Shown here: positions 1 through 8,758 of the stretch, in pieces | Numbering within the stretch: the first letter of the stretch is position 1 | Layout of the letters: the number at the start of each line of letters is the position of its first letter | Origin: Bacteroidia bacterium | GTDB taxonomy: Bacteria > Bacteroidota > Bacteroidia > Bacteroidales > Azobacteroidaceae | Assembly (NCBI GenBank): GCA_025996815.1 | Contig: BNTT01000112.1 | Location: forward strand, 1 to 10,255 | DNA: 10,255 bases | Reading direction: 5' to 3' | Made by a program: the position numbers and the translations under genes | The notes under the pieces: model-generated | Told to the model about the DNA's origin: nothing | Database searches by the model: none | Seen by the model: only the letters and a program-made list of their open reading frames with translations

Positions 1-2
1 AA

Positions 3-254
3 CGGGCGGTAAGGCTCCATAATATCGTCCGCCCGTTTGTCGATAAATTGGTGGTCGAGATTGTGGATGGCGGCGAGAATATCGACGAATTTTCCAAAGA
101 AATGAAAATCAAACTGTTGAACATTCCCGTCTTGGACGTGGTCATCAACGAACAGCGCAGCCCGTTGATGCTTGCAGCGGCGCAAACAACCGCCTCATTA
201 GCAAAGTGTTATCTTAGTGAGGCGCGTAAAATTGCTTACCCTTCATTTACATAG
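3..254 (+). CDS. cas1: CRISPR-associated endonuclease Cas1, C-terminal part (partial)
   Basis: Cas1 is the integrase subunit of the Cas1-Cas2 complex that inserts new spacers at the leader-repeat junction. Only the last 83 codons lie in the window; the frame is open from base 3 to the TAG at 252-254. The visible part is the end of the helical C-terminal domain. It contains R-P-F-V-D-K (codons about 10-15), then I-P-V-L-D-V-V-I, the R-S-P-L-M-L turn, T-T-A-S-L-A-K and a closing R-K-I-A-Y-P segment, a pattern I associate with type II-C Cas1. cas2 starts 9 bp after the stop, so the two are almost certainly co-transcribed. Oddity: in Cas1 proteins the R-P-x-x-D motif normally follows a D-L-M-E-P type segment that supplies an acidic metal ligand. 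Here the preceding residues read R-L-H-N-I-V with no acid. This may be frame damage, an error at the contig edge, or true divergence. Family assignment is confident; integrity is not. Confidence 0.88.
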   Translation, partial: RAVRLHNIVRPFVDKLVVEIVDGGENIDEFSKEMKIKLLNIPVLDVVINEQRSPLMLAAAQTTASLAKCYLSEARKIAYPSFT

Positions 255-596
<342 letters not shown>

Positions 597-616
597 ACTA
601 TAAAAAAAGTGTATTT

Positions 617-1093
617 ATGGAGCAACTTAAATTTGAGCGTTCATCACGCACCTCTAAAGAGGAAGTTTATCAATGTTTATTGCCGCAAATCAAGGCATTG
701 GTGCAATCCGAACCGGATTTGATTGCCAATTTAGCCAATATTGCTGCGGTTTTGAAGATGGCTTTTGATTTTCTTTGGGTTGGCTTTTATGTGGTGAAAG
801 AAGAGCAATTGGTTTTGGGTCCATTTCAAGGTCCGATTGCGTGCACCCGAATTGCTTATGGGAAAGGTGTTTGCGGAACGGCTTGGAAAGACCGGCGCAC
901 CATCATTGTGCCGGATGTAGAACAATTCCCCGGTCATATCGCGTGTAGCAGTGAGTCGAAATCGGAAATCGTAGTGCCGTTATTCGCAAATGGCAGCATC
1001 ATCGGCGTTTTGGACATTGACAGCCATCAATTGGGCACGTTTGATGCGATTGATGCCAAATATTTGGAGAAAATATGCCACAGCCTTCCATAA
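617..1093 (+). CDS. msrC: Free methionine-(R)-sulfoxide reductase, GAF domain (fRMsr)
   Basis: This enzyme reduces free L-methionine-(R)-sulfoxide to methionine in the cytoplasm, a thioredoxin-linked oxidative-stress repair reaction. The 158-residue product is a single GAF domain, the normal size of the family. The three family cysteines are all present: Cys76 in I-A-C-T-R-I, Cys86 in G-V-C-G-T-A-W and Cys110 in I-A-C-S-S-E-S-K-S-E-I-V-V-P. Their spacing of 10 and 24 residues equals that of the E. coli enzyme (Cys84, 94, 118). Other family marks are D-F-L-W-V-G-F-Y near residue 51 and G-V-L-D-I-D-S near 130. I chose the ATG at 617 rather than an upstream in-frame ATG at 500, which overlaps cas2 and adds 39 unrelated residues. 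The gene follows cas2 by 20 bp on the same strand with no terminator between, so it is probably read with the cas operon. It is not a known CRISPR component and may simply be the next gene. The tail after D-A-K-Y-L-E-K is short but complete. Confidence 0.93.
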   Translation: MEQLKFERSSRTSKEEVYQCLLPQIKALVQSEPDLIANLANIAAVLKMAFDFLWVGFYVVKEEQLVLGPFQGPIACTRIAYGKGVCGTAWKDRRTIIVPDVEQFPGHIACSSESKSEIVVPLFANGSIIGVLDIDSHQLGTFDAIDAKYLEKICHSLP

Positions 1094-1120
1094 AAGGCAA
1101 GTGCGATTGAATTTCAAACA

Positions 1121-1149
1121 AAAAATCCTGCCAAACAGACAGGATTTTT
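1121..1149. terminator. Bidirectional rho-independent terminator
   Basis: AAAAATCCTG (1121-1130) and CAGGATTTTT (1140-1149) form a perfect 10-bp stem around a 9-base loop. On the plus strand the hairpin ends in five T residues and sits 27 bp after the msrC stop, so it can end the cas operon transcript. On the minus strand the arm ends in a run of six T residues, so it can equally end transcripts coming from the array. The stem is weak in G+C, so efficiency is uncertain. Confidence 0.75.
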
Positions 1150-1223
1150 AATGTAAACAATCTCCTTTTTCTTTCCTAAAACCAATCGTAAATAACTAAT
1201 TTTCAACGGTTTGTAGCAAATAA
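1150..1223 (+). promoter_or_regulatory. CRISPR leader, copy 1 (cas-proximal)
   Basis: A 74-bp AT-rich sequence fills the space between the terminator hairpin and the first repeat. It includes a pyrimidine-rich block (TCTCCTTTTTCTTTCC, 1161-1176) and ends GTAGCAAATAA directly against repeat 1. It is taken as the leader because it borders the cas-side end, where repeats are perfect, and because an identical copy lies in front of the second sub-array at 2667-2740. I see no convincing plus-strand TAnnTTTG promoter in it. It carries two short matches to the reverse complement of the repeat start, GTAAACAA at 1153-1160 and the partial match at 1183-1196. Confidence 0.8.
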
Positions 1224-1237
1224 GTTGTTTACGGTCG

Positions 1238-1268
1238 CAAAGGTACAAATTTTGAAAGCAATTCACAA
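1238..1268 (-). promoter_or_regulatory. Minus-strand promoter inside the repeat (representative copy)
   Basis: Read on the minus strand, the repeat has TTG (plus 1266-1268), 20 bases, then TACCTTTG (plus 1238-1245). This matches the Bacteroidota primary-sigma promoter, a TTTG/TTG box about 20 bases upstream of TAnnTTTG. Initiation a few bases further on would fall in the last bases of the repeat, just before the next spacer, giving short transcripts of the form spacer then repeat, which is the type II crRNA order. The same elements recur at repeat start +14 to +44 in every copy; none of the three variant repeats changes either box. Promoter activity is inferred from sequence only. Confidence 0.6.
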
Positions 1269-1345
1269 CAGTGCACATGATAATGTAGCACAAATAATTG
1301 TTGTTTACGGTCGCAAAGGTACAAATTTTGAAAGCAATTCACAAC

Positions 1346-1374
1346 ACTGTTTCATTTTTTAACTTCATTTAATT
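1346..1374. repeat. Spacer 2 of sub-array 1, identical to a sub-array 2 spacer
   Basis: This 29-bp spacer (starting ACTGTTTCAT, ending TTCATTTAATT) is identical in sequence, length and orientation to the spacer at 4601-4629. The neighbouring spacers on both sides differ between the two places. It is one of only two 29-bp spacers in sub-array 1. Confidence 0.95.
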
Positions 1375-2636
1375 GTTGTTTACGGTCGCAAAGGTACAAA
1401 TTTTGAAAGCAATTCACAACACCCAAACACTTGGAATAAAACATTAGAGGTTGTTTACGGTCGCAAAGGTACAAATTTTGAAAGCAATTCACAACGAAGT
1501 TGGTTTTGCGCCCTACAATAACGCAGTTGTTTACGGTCGCAAAGGTACAAATTTTGAAAGCAATTCACAACAAGGTTGGAGAGAACTGCCCTCCCGAAAC
1601 GGTTGTTTACGGTCGCAAAGGTACAAATTTTGAAAGCAATTCACAACTATCGCCAACCGCCTGCGAAAACAGCGTTAGTTGTTTACGGTCGCAAAGGTAC
1701 AAATTTTGAAAGCAATTCACAACCTTTTGCTGCAAGGGCAGAAATTGCCATAGGTTGTTTACGGTCGCAAAGGTACAAATTTTGAAAGCAATTCACAACC
1801 GCGGCTTACTTTTGCCATCAGAACTTCCGGTTGTTTACGGTCGCAAAGGTACAAATTTTGAAAGCAATTCACAACTAATACATTGTTCGTGAGTCAACGC
1901 CCATTTGTTGTTTACGGTCGCAAAGGTACAAATTTTGAAAGCAATTCACAACAGCAATGTACTCGTATTCGTGATAAAGTTTGTTGTTTACGGTCGCAAA
2001 GGTACAAATTTTGAAAGCAATTCACAACAAGAAAGAAATGAGTGACATAGGGGATGATGTTGTTTACGGTCGCAAAGGTACAAATTTTGAAAGCAATTCA
2101 CAACGGAAGCAGGCGGCGAAGGATTGGTTGAAGTGTTGTTTACGGTCGCAAAGGTACAAATTTTGAAAGCAATTCACAACAAACTAAATTGTTGTGTGTC
2201 ACCGCTTTGAGTTGTTTACGGTCGCAAAGGTACAAATTTTGAAAGCAATTCACAACTATAATCAGGAAACGTATCGTGTTCATCGAGTTGTTTACGGTCG
2301 CAAAGGTACAAATTTTGAAAGCAATTCACAACAAATCGGGCACGCTTGCCGTTGCCTGCTTTGTTGTTTACGGTCGCAAAGGTACAAATTTTGAAAGCAA
2401 TTCACAACAAAAAATCAAGCAAAGTTTATGCCGTCAAAGTTGTTTACGGTCGCAAAGGTACAAATTTTGAAAGCAATTCACAACGGCAAGCGCAGGTGCA
2501 GGCTTCGCGGCAGAGTTGTTTACGGTCGCAAAGGTACAAATTTTGAAAGCAATTCACAACCGCAAATCATCATACATGTGAGGTGCTTGTGTTGTTTACG
2601 GTCGCAAAGGTACAAATTTTGAAAGCAATTCACAAC

Positions 2637-2666
2637 AATTATTTTTATAATTTATTCTACCTGAAA
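2637..2666. other. Spacer-sized AT-rich segment between repeat 19 and the internal leader
   Basis: Exactly 30 bp separate the end of the last repeat of sub-array 1 from the first base of the duplicated leader. Only four of the 30 bases are G or C. It could be a nineteenth spacer that lost its downstream repeat when the leader was inserted, or an original trailer of sub-array 1. No repeat follows it directly. Confidence 0.6.
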
Positions 2667-2740
2667 AATGTAAACAATCTCCTTTTTCTTTCCTAAAACC
2701 AATCGTAAATAACTAATTTTCAACGGTTTGTAGCAAATAA
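2667..2740 (+). promoter_or_regulatory. CRISPR leader, copy 2 (internal duplicate)
   Basis: All 74 bases match 1150-1223, and the match continues through the adjoining 46-bp repeat, giving 120 identical bases. Homology stops at the base before 2667, so the terminator hairpin that precedes copy 1 was not duplicated. Because leader plus first repeat is the usual target of Cas1-Cas2, this copy could be a second site of spacer acquisition. Minus-strand transcripts from sub-array 2 meet no obvious terminator here and could run on into sub-array 1. Confidence 0.85.
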
Positions 2741-3390
2741 GTTGTTTACGGTCGCAAAGGTACAAATTTTGAAAGCAATTCACAACTGTGGGCGGCGGCA
2801 CCTTTATACTGCCTCCGTTGTTTACGGTCGCAAAGGTACAAATTTTGAAAGCAATTCACAACTTCTTCCATACACACCAGAAGTTATTACTGTTGTTTAC
2901 GGTCGCAAAGGTACAAATTTTGAAAGCAATTCACAACTGGATTGATCAAGCATTACGTTTAAGAGAGTTGTTTACGGTCGCAAAGGTACAAATTTTGAAA
3001 GCAATTCACAACTAAATTCATTTGATTTTGTATTACTTGGTGTTGTTTACGGTCGCAAAGGTACAAATTTTGAAAGCAATTCACAACTCTGTGCCATAAT
3101 CAAAATATGTATTTTAAGTTGTTTACGGTCGCAAAGGTACAAATTTTGAAAGCAATTCACAACCGACAAACACTCCGCTCCAATCGCCCGCGCGTTGTTT
3201 ACGGTCGCAAAGGTACAAATTTTGAAAGCAATTCACAACGTAAACCCTTGGGATAACCTTCAGTTTCCGTTGTTTACGGTCGCAAAGGTACAAATTTTGA
3301 AAGCAATTCACAACCCCACCTGTTGTTTCTTCGCCGCCGTCTTCGTTGTTTACGGTCGCAAAGGTACAAATTTTGAAAGCAATTCACAAC

Positions 3391-3420
3391 AGACAGCGCA
3401 TGATATGCTACCTGCCGAAC
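3391..3420. repeat. Spacer homologous to the spacer at 4451-4479
   Basis: This 30-bp spacer and the 29-bp spacer at 4451-4479 share their first 11 bases (AGACAGCGCAT) and agree at 24 of 29 aligned positions with no gaps. They look like the same protospacer taken from two diverged relatives of one phage or element. Confidence 0.75.
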
Positions 3421-3618
3421 GTTGTTTACGGTCGCAAAGGTACAAATTTTGAAAGCAATTCACAACACTATTCTTGTTCTCATTACTATAAAATTTGTTG
3501 TTTACGGTCGCAAAGGTACAAATTTTGAAAGCAATTCACAACCAACGTGCAAACTATTTTCGTTGTTGTAATGTTGTTTACGGTCGCAAAGGTACAAATT
3601 TTGAAAGCAATTCACAAC

Positions 3619-3647
3619 ATTGTGCTTATATATATGCACTCAAAAAA
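3619..3647. repeat. Spacer with an 18-base near-palindrome
   Basis: GTGCTTATATATATGCAC at 3622-3639 pairs with itself at 8 of 9 positions. Its reverse complement contains GTGCATATATAT, which is also the core of a tandem repeat in the spacer at 4827-4855. Confidence 0.7.
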
Positions 3648-4450
3648 GTTGTTTACGGTCGCAAAGGTACAAATTTTGAAAGCAATTCACAACTGTGGGA
3701 GGCATCTTCCACTGCCTGAGTAAGTTGTTTACGGTCGCAAAGGTACAAATTTTGAAAGCAATTCACAACCACAAGGCTCAGAAACTATAAATTTCTCCCG
3801 TTGTTTACGGTCGCAAAGGTACAAATTTTGAAAGCAATTCACAACCGGTAGCCGCTATCGCCGCGTTTCGCTCTGTTGTTTACGGTCGCAAAGGTACAAA
3901 TTTTGAAAGCAATTCACAACCACAACCTTGTGATGAACGGGTAAGATACTGTTGTTTACGGTCGCAAAGGTACAAATTTTGAAAGCAATTCACAACTTAA
4001 TGATTTATCCAAGTTAATAGCATATAGTTGTTTACGGTCGCAAAGGTACAAATTTTGAAAGCAATTCACAACAATTATTCAATGTTAAAACTAATGTTAA
4101 AGTTGTTTACGGTCGCAAAGGTACAAATTTTGAAAGCAATTCACAACCGGTATCGCCCGTCTTAAAATATTCCAAATGTTGTTTACGGTCGCAAAGGTAC
4201 AAATTTTGAAAGCAATTCACAACGCCCTTCGCCGGTTTGTCGTCGTCGCCTTCGTTGTTTACGGTCGCAAAGGTACAAATTTTGAAAGCAATTCACAACG
4301 ATAGCAAAGCAAGAACAAGGGGAATTATGGTTGTTTACGGTCGCAAAGGTACAAATTTTGAAAGCAATTCACAACCGCGGTGGTGCGCCTCTATCATCTT
4401 TTCGGTTGTTTACGGTCGCAAAGGTACAAATTTTGAAAGCAATTCACAAC

Positions 4451-4479
4451 AGACAGCGCATTATATGCCGCCTTCCGCA
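4451..4479. repeat. Spacer homologous to the spacer at 3391-3420
   Basis: This is the 29-bp partner of the diverged spacer pair. The five differences from the 30-bp partner lie at positions 12, 19, 20, 24 and 28, so identity is highest at the cas-proximal (plus-strand left) end. Confidence 0.75.
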
Positions 4480-4600
4480 GTTGTTTACGGTCGCAAAGGT
4501 ACAAATTTTGAAAGCAATTCACAACCGGACGGCAGAGTCGTACTCAAGTGAGTAGTTGTTTACGGTCGCAAAGGTACAAATTTTGAAAGCAATTCACAAC

Positions 4601-4629
4601 ACTGTTTCATTTTTTAACTTCATTTAATT
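4601..4629. repeat. Second copy of the spacer at 1346-1374
   Basis: This 29-bp spacer, the 25th of sub-array 2, is letter-perfect with spacer 2 of sub-array 1. Flanking spacers are unrelated to those around the first copy. Confidence 0.95.
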
Positions 4630-4826
4630 GTTGTTTACGGTCGCAAAGGTACAAATTTTGAAAGCAATTCACAACAAAGATTGGCTACATAACCTGGATT
4701 TTCAAGTTGTTTACGGTCGCAAAGGTACAAATTTTGAAAGCAATTCACAACGTAAAGATAAAATTTGCTTTAAGTATTTAGTTGTTTACGGTCGCAAAGG
4801 TACAAATTTTGAAAGCAATTCACAAC

Positions 4827-4855
4827 AGTGTGCATATATATTGTGCATATATATT
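4827..4855. repeat. Spacer made of a tandem 13-bp repeat
   Basis: GTGCATATATATT occurs twice in direct tandem (4830-4842 and 4843-4855), making up almost the whole spacer. The source may be an iteron or operator cluster. Confidence 0.8.
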
Positions 4856-6748
4856 GTTGTTTACGGTCGCAAAGGTACAAATTTTGAAAGCAATTCACAA
4901 CGATATAAGTCTCCAAATGTGTCCACGATGAGTTGTTTACGGTCGCAAAGGTACAAATTTTGAAAGCAATTCACAACGAGAATGTACCAACGGTACCCGC
5001 TTTCAATGTTGTTTACGGTCGCAAAGGTACAAATTTTGAAAGCAATTCACAACCAGCCGCTTAGTCTACGTCTTCACAGGTTGTTGTTTACGGTCGCAAA
5101 GGTACAAATTTTGAAAGCAATTCACAACCAAGGGTAGTTATTTTGGAAAATAACATCGGTTGTTTACGGTCGCAAAGGTACAAATTTTGAAAGCAATTCA
5201 CAACAGTATCATTTTTGAACATTTTTCAATTTAGTTGTTTACGGTCGCAAAGGTACAAATTTTGAAAGCAATTCACAACAACAAATCATACCAAATGCCT
5301 TTGACTATGGTTGTTTACGGTCGCAAAGGTACAAATTTTGAAAGCAATTCACAACTATAAATTTCGCTATTATTTTCGTAGATGTGTTGTTTACGGTCGC
5401 AAAGGTACAAATTTTGAAAGCAATTCACAACATCCCACTTCGCCTCAAATCGGGCTAAGAGGTTGTTTACGGTCGCAAAGGTACAAATTTTGAAAGCAAT
5501 TCACAACGAAAGGCTTCTCTTTGAGCCAAATTCTGAAGTTGTTTACGGTCGCAAAGGTACAAATTTTGAAAGCAATTCACAACGCCGATTGTGAAGCTGT
5601 CAAATGCCATGCAGTTGTTTACGGTCGCAAAGGTACAAATTTTGAAAGCAATTCACAACCGAGGCTGGGCTTACTAAATTCGTATGCTTGTTGTTTACGG
5701 TCGCAAAGGTACAAATTTTGAAAGCAATTCACAACTTGTTTTTGCATTGAGATTTTGAGCCTTATGTTGTTTACGGTCGCAAAGGTACAAATTTTGAAAG
5801 CAATTCACAACGGCTGCGGCGTATTCATCGGATATAAGCCCGTTGTTTACGGTCGCAAAGGTACAAATTTTGAAAGCAATTCACAACTTTTTTCAATTAG
5901 GAATTTCATTTTGTTGTGTTGTTTACGGTCGCAAAGGTACAAATTTTGAAAGCAATTCACAACTATCCTTTGAGAATTGCTCTGATAAATCGGTTGTTTA
6001 CGGTCGCAAAGGTACAAATTTTGAAAGCAATTCACAACCACGGTGAGATTCGTCGATGATAATCGATTGTTGTTTACGGTCGCAAAGGTACAAATTTTGA
6101 AAGCAATTCACAACTCTTTTCGCCGCGCGTATTAACCAAGAACTGTTGTTTACGGTCGCAAAGGTACAAATTTTGAAAGCAATTCACAACTTGTTTTTTT
6201 AGACGGCTCACGGAAATGGTGTTGTTTACGGTCGCAAAGGTACAAATTTTGAAAGCAATTCACAACTTTCGTCAAAGAGGGCGACTATTTTTGTTGTTGT
6301 TTACGGTCGCAAAGGTACAAATTTTGAAAGCAATTCACAACGAAACAGGATATACGATACAGTCAAACGCTGTTGTTTACGGTCGCAAAGGTACAAATTT
6401 TGAAAGCAATTCACAACTGTAATTGCCAAATCAATTTGTTGAGTTCGTTGTTTACGGTCGCAAAGGTACAAATTTTGAAAGCAATTCACAACTACGATAG
6501 GGAAGTTTTCCTTCTTTAATAGTTGTTTACGGTCGCAAAGGTACAAATTTTGAAAGCAATTCACAACAGAAGGGCGCAAGTTGGTAACAAATTAAATGTT
6601 GTTTACGGTCGCAAAGGTACAAATTTTGAAAGCAATTCACAACATTGTTGTAATAATAAATCGGCGTACTCAGTTGTTTACGGTCGCAAAGGTACAAATT
6701 TTGAAAGCAATTCACAACTAACGGTTTCGTCCCTCTAATTGCAATATA

Positions 6749-6794
6749 GTTGTTTACGGTCGCAAAGGTACAAATTTTGAAAGCAATTAACAAC
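6749..6794. repeat. Variant CRISPR repeat (base 41 C to A)
   Basis: This copy reads GCAATTAACAAC where all others have GCAATTCACAAC or GCAATTCACAAT. It is the only single-copy variant seen and lies in mid-array. The change is between the two minus-strand promoter boxes and does not alter either. Confidence 0.9.
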
Positions 6795-8758
6795 AACAAC
6801 ATCTTTAATATTATTCCCTTTTAGTTGTTTACGGTCGCAAAGGTACAAATTTTGAAAGCAATTCACAACTATTATATCTACCTTTGTACTGTAATTCAAG
6901 TTGTTTACGGTCGCAAAGGTACAAATTTTGAAAGCAATTCACAACGCTTGTTCTGCAATGCTTTGATAAAAAAAGGTTGTTTACGGTCGCAAAGGTACAA
7001 ATTTTGAAAGCAATTCACAACAAATTTTGTCTTATCCATTGCATACCTCCTGTTGTTTACGGTCGCAAAGGTACAAATTTTGAAAGCAATTCACAACATT
7101 GATTAGGTATGAAAAAATCAAGTATAAGTTGTTTACGGTCGCAAAGGTACAAATTTTGAAAGCAATTCACAACTACAGAAATATTTTAAGTTTTTATTGT
7201 CAGTTGTTTACGGTCGCAAAGGTACAAATTTTGAAAGCAATTCACAACAAAGTGGACAACCAATTTATCTTCCCATCGTTGTTTACGGTCGCAAAGGTAC
7301 AAATTTTGAAAGCAATTCACAACACAATTTGTATTTGCCAATCTCATTTTTGGTTGTTTACGGTCGCAAAGGTACAAATTTTGAAAGCAATTCACAACGT
7401 AACCTCTTTTGGGGGTTACTCTGTATTGTTGTTTACGGTCGCAAAGGTACAAATTTTGAAAGCAATTCACAACCTATGAGGAACAATATGGTACCGATAA
7501 TAGTTGTTTACGGTCGCAAAGGTACAAATTTTGAAAGCAATTCACAACGCATACGCCTCCACTGCCTGTTCGAGCGTGGTTGTTTACGGTCGCAAAGGTA
7601 CAAATTTTGAAAGCAATTCACAACTCTCACTCACGTTGCTGTTTACAGCATTTTGTTGTTTACGGTCGCAAAGGTACAAATTTTGAAAGCAATTCACAAC
7701 ACATCATCCAGCCGTCTTTATTCGTCTGCTGTTGTTTACGGTCGCAAAGGTACAAATTTTGAAAGCAATTCACAACCTGAACGCTTTAAGACAATTTTAC
7801 GGCGAAGGTTGTTTACGGTCGCAAAGGTACAAATTTTGAAAGCAATTCACAACTCTATTGTCATACTTTGTTTGCGCTTAATCGTTGTTTACGGTCGCAA
7901 AGGTACAAATTTTGAAAGCAATTCACAACGGCAGTCTTAATGCCCCTACTTATTTTTGGTTGTTTACGGTCGCAAAGGTACAAATTTTGAAAGCAATTCA
8001 CAACCGGGTGGTTTAGTATTGAGTCGGGTTTCATGTTGTTTACGGTCGCAAAGGTACAAATTTTGAAAGCAATTCACAACTCGCCTGTGGTGGGAACGCC
8101 TTGTCCCAGTTGTTTACGGTCGCAAAGGTACAAATTTTGAAAGCAATTCACAACATAAATGCTTATCATATTTACCTGGTAAAGGTTGTTTACGGTCGCA
8201 AAGGTACAAATTTTGAAAGCAATTCACAACTAATTGAATACAATCCATATCTTGATGAAGGTTGTTTACGGTCGCAAAGGTACAAATTTTGAAAGCAATT
8301 CACAACAGAAAGGAATTGTGGCTGCAGCGGCTGTCGTTGTTTACGGTCGCAAAGGTACAAATTTTGAAAGCAATTCACAACCTCAAAAGCGGGGGACTTC
8401 GAGTTCAGCAGGTTGTTTACGGTCGCAAAGGTACAAATTTTGAAAGCAATTCACAACTGTCCGGCTGTTATAGGAATAGTTCAATGGTTGTTTACGGTCG
8501 CAAAGGTACAAATTTTGAAAGCAATTCACAACCTTGAAGTTTTACGTCCGTAATTACGAGGGTTGTTTACGGTCGCAAAGGTACAAATTTTGAAAGCAAT
8601 TCACAACGACCAACCTGGAATTATGGTAGCGGTTGACGTTGTTTACGGTCGCAAAGGTACAAATTTTGAAAGCAATTCACAACTGTAACGAAACTCGTAT
8701 TTCTCTGCTACAGTTGTTTACGGTCGCAAAGGTACAAATTTTGAAAGCAATTCACAAC

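Larger units (their letters stand above)
1224..2636 (-). CRISPR. CRISPR sub-array 1: 19 repeats, 18 spacers
   Basis: A 46-bp repeat beginning GTTGTTTACGGTCGCAAAGG and ending GAAAGCAATTCACAAC on the plus strand occurs 19 times, with starts at 1224, 1300, 1375, 1450, 1526, 1602, 1678, 1754, 1830, 1907, 1983, 2059, 2135, 2211, 2287, 2363, 2439, 2515 and 2591. I see no base change among these copies. Spacers are 30 bp except two of 29 (second and third) and one of 31 (1876-1906). The ends of the repeat are inverted (GTTGT...ACAAC). Strand is given as minus because the repeat carries a Bacteroidota-type promoter on that strand and because, in that orientation, it begins GTTGTGAATTGCTTTC like published Bacteroides type II-C repeats as I recall them. 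Spacers are presumed to come from phages and other mobile DNA. Confidence 0.97.

Noticed and set aside
1094..1223. A tracrRNA or anti-repeat between msrC and the array, or in the trailer after 10042.
   Set aside because: No stretch longer than about 8-11 bases complementary to the repeat is present; the tracrRNA probably lies upstream near cas9, outside the window.
1197..1240. Plus-strand leader promoter reading into the array (TTTG near 1211 and TAAGTTGT near 1221).
   Set aside because: The spacing is far too short and the second box departs from TAnnTTTG at two positions; the minus-strand repeat promoter is a much better match.
7549..7578. An 11-base match (TCCACTGCCTG) to the spacer at 3694-3723, suggesting a third homologous spacer pair.
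   Set aside because: A match of this length is expected about once by chance among this many spacer bases, and the rest of the two spacers does not align.
7625..7654. Repeat-like string GTTGCTGTTTAC inside a spacer, as a possible degenerate nested repeat.
   Set aside because: Only the first dozen bases resemble the repeat with an insertion; the remainder does not, and the spacer has normal length.
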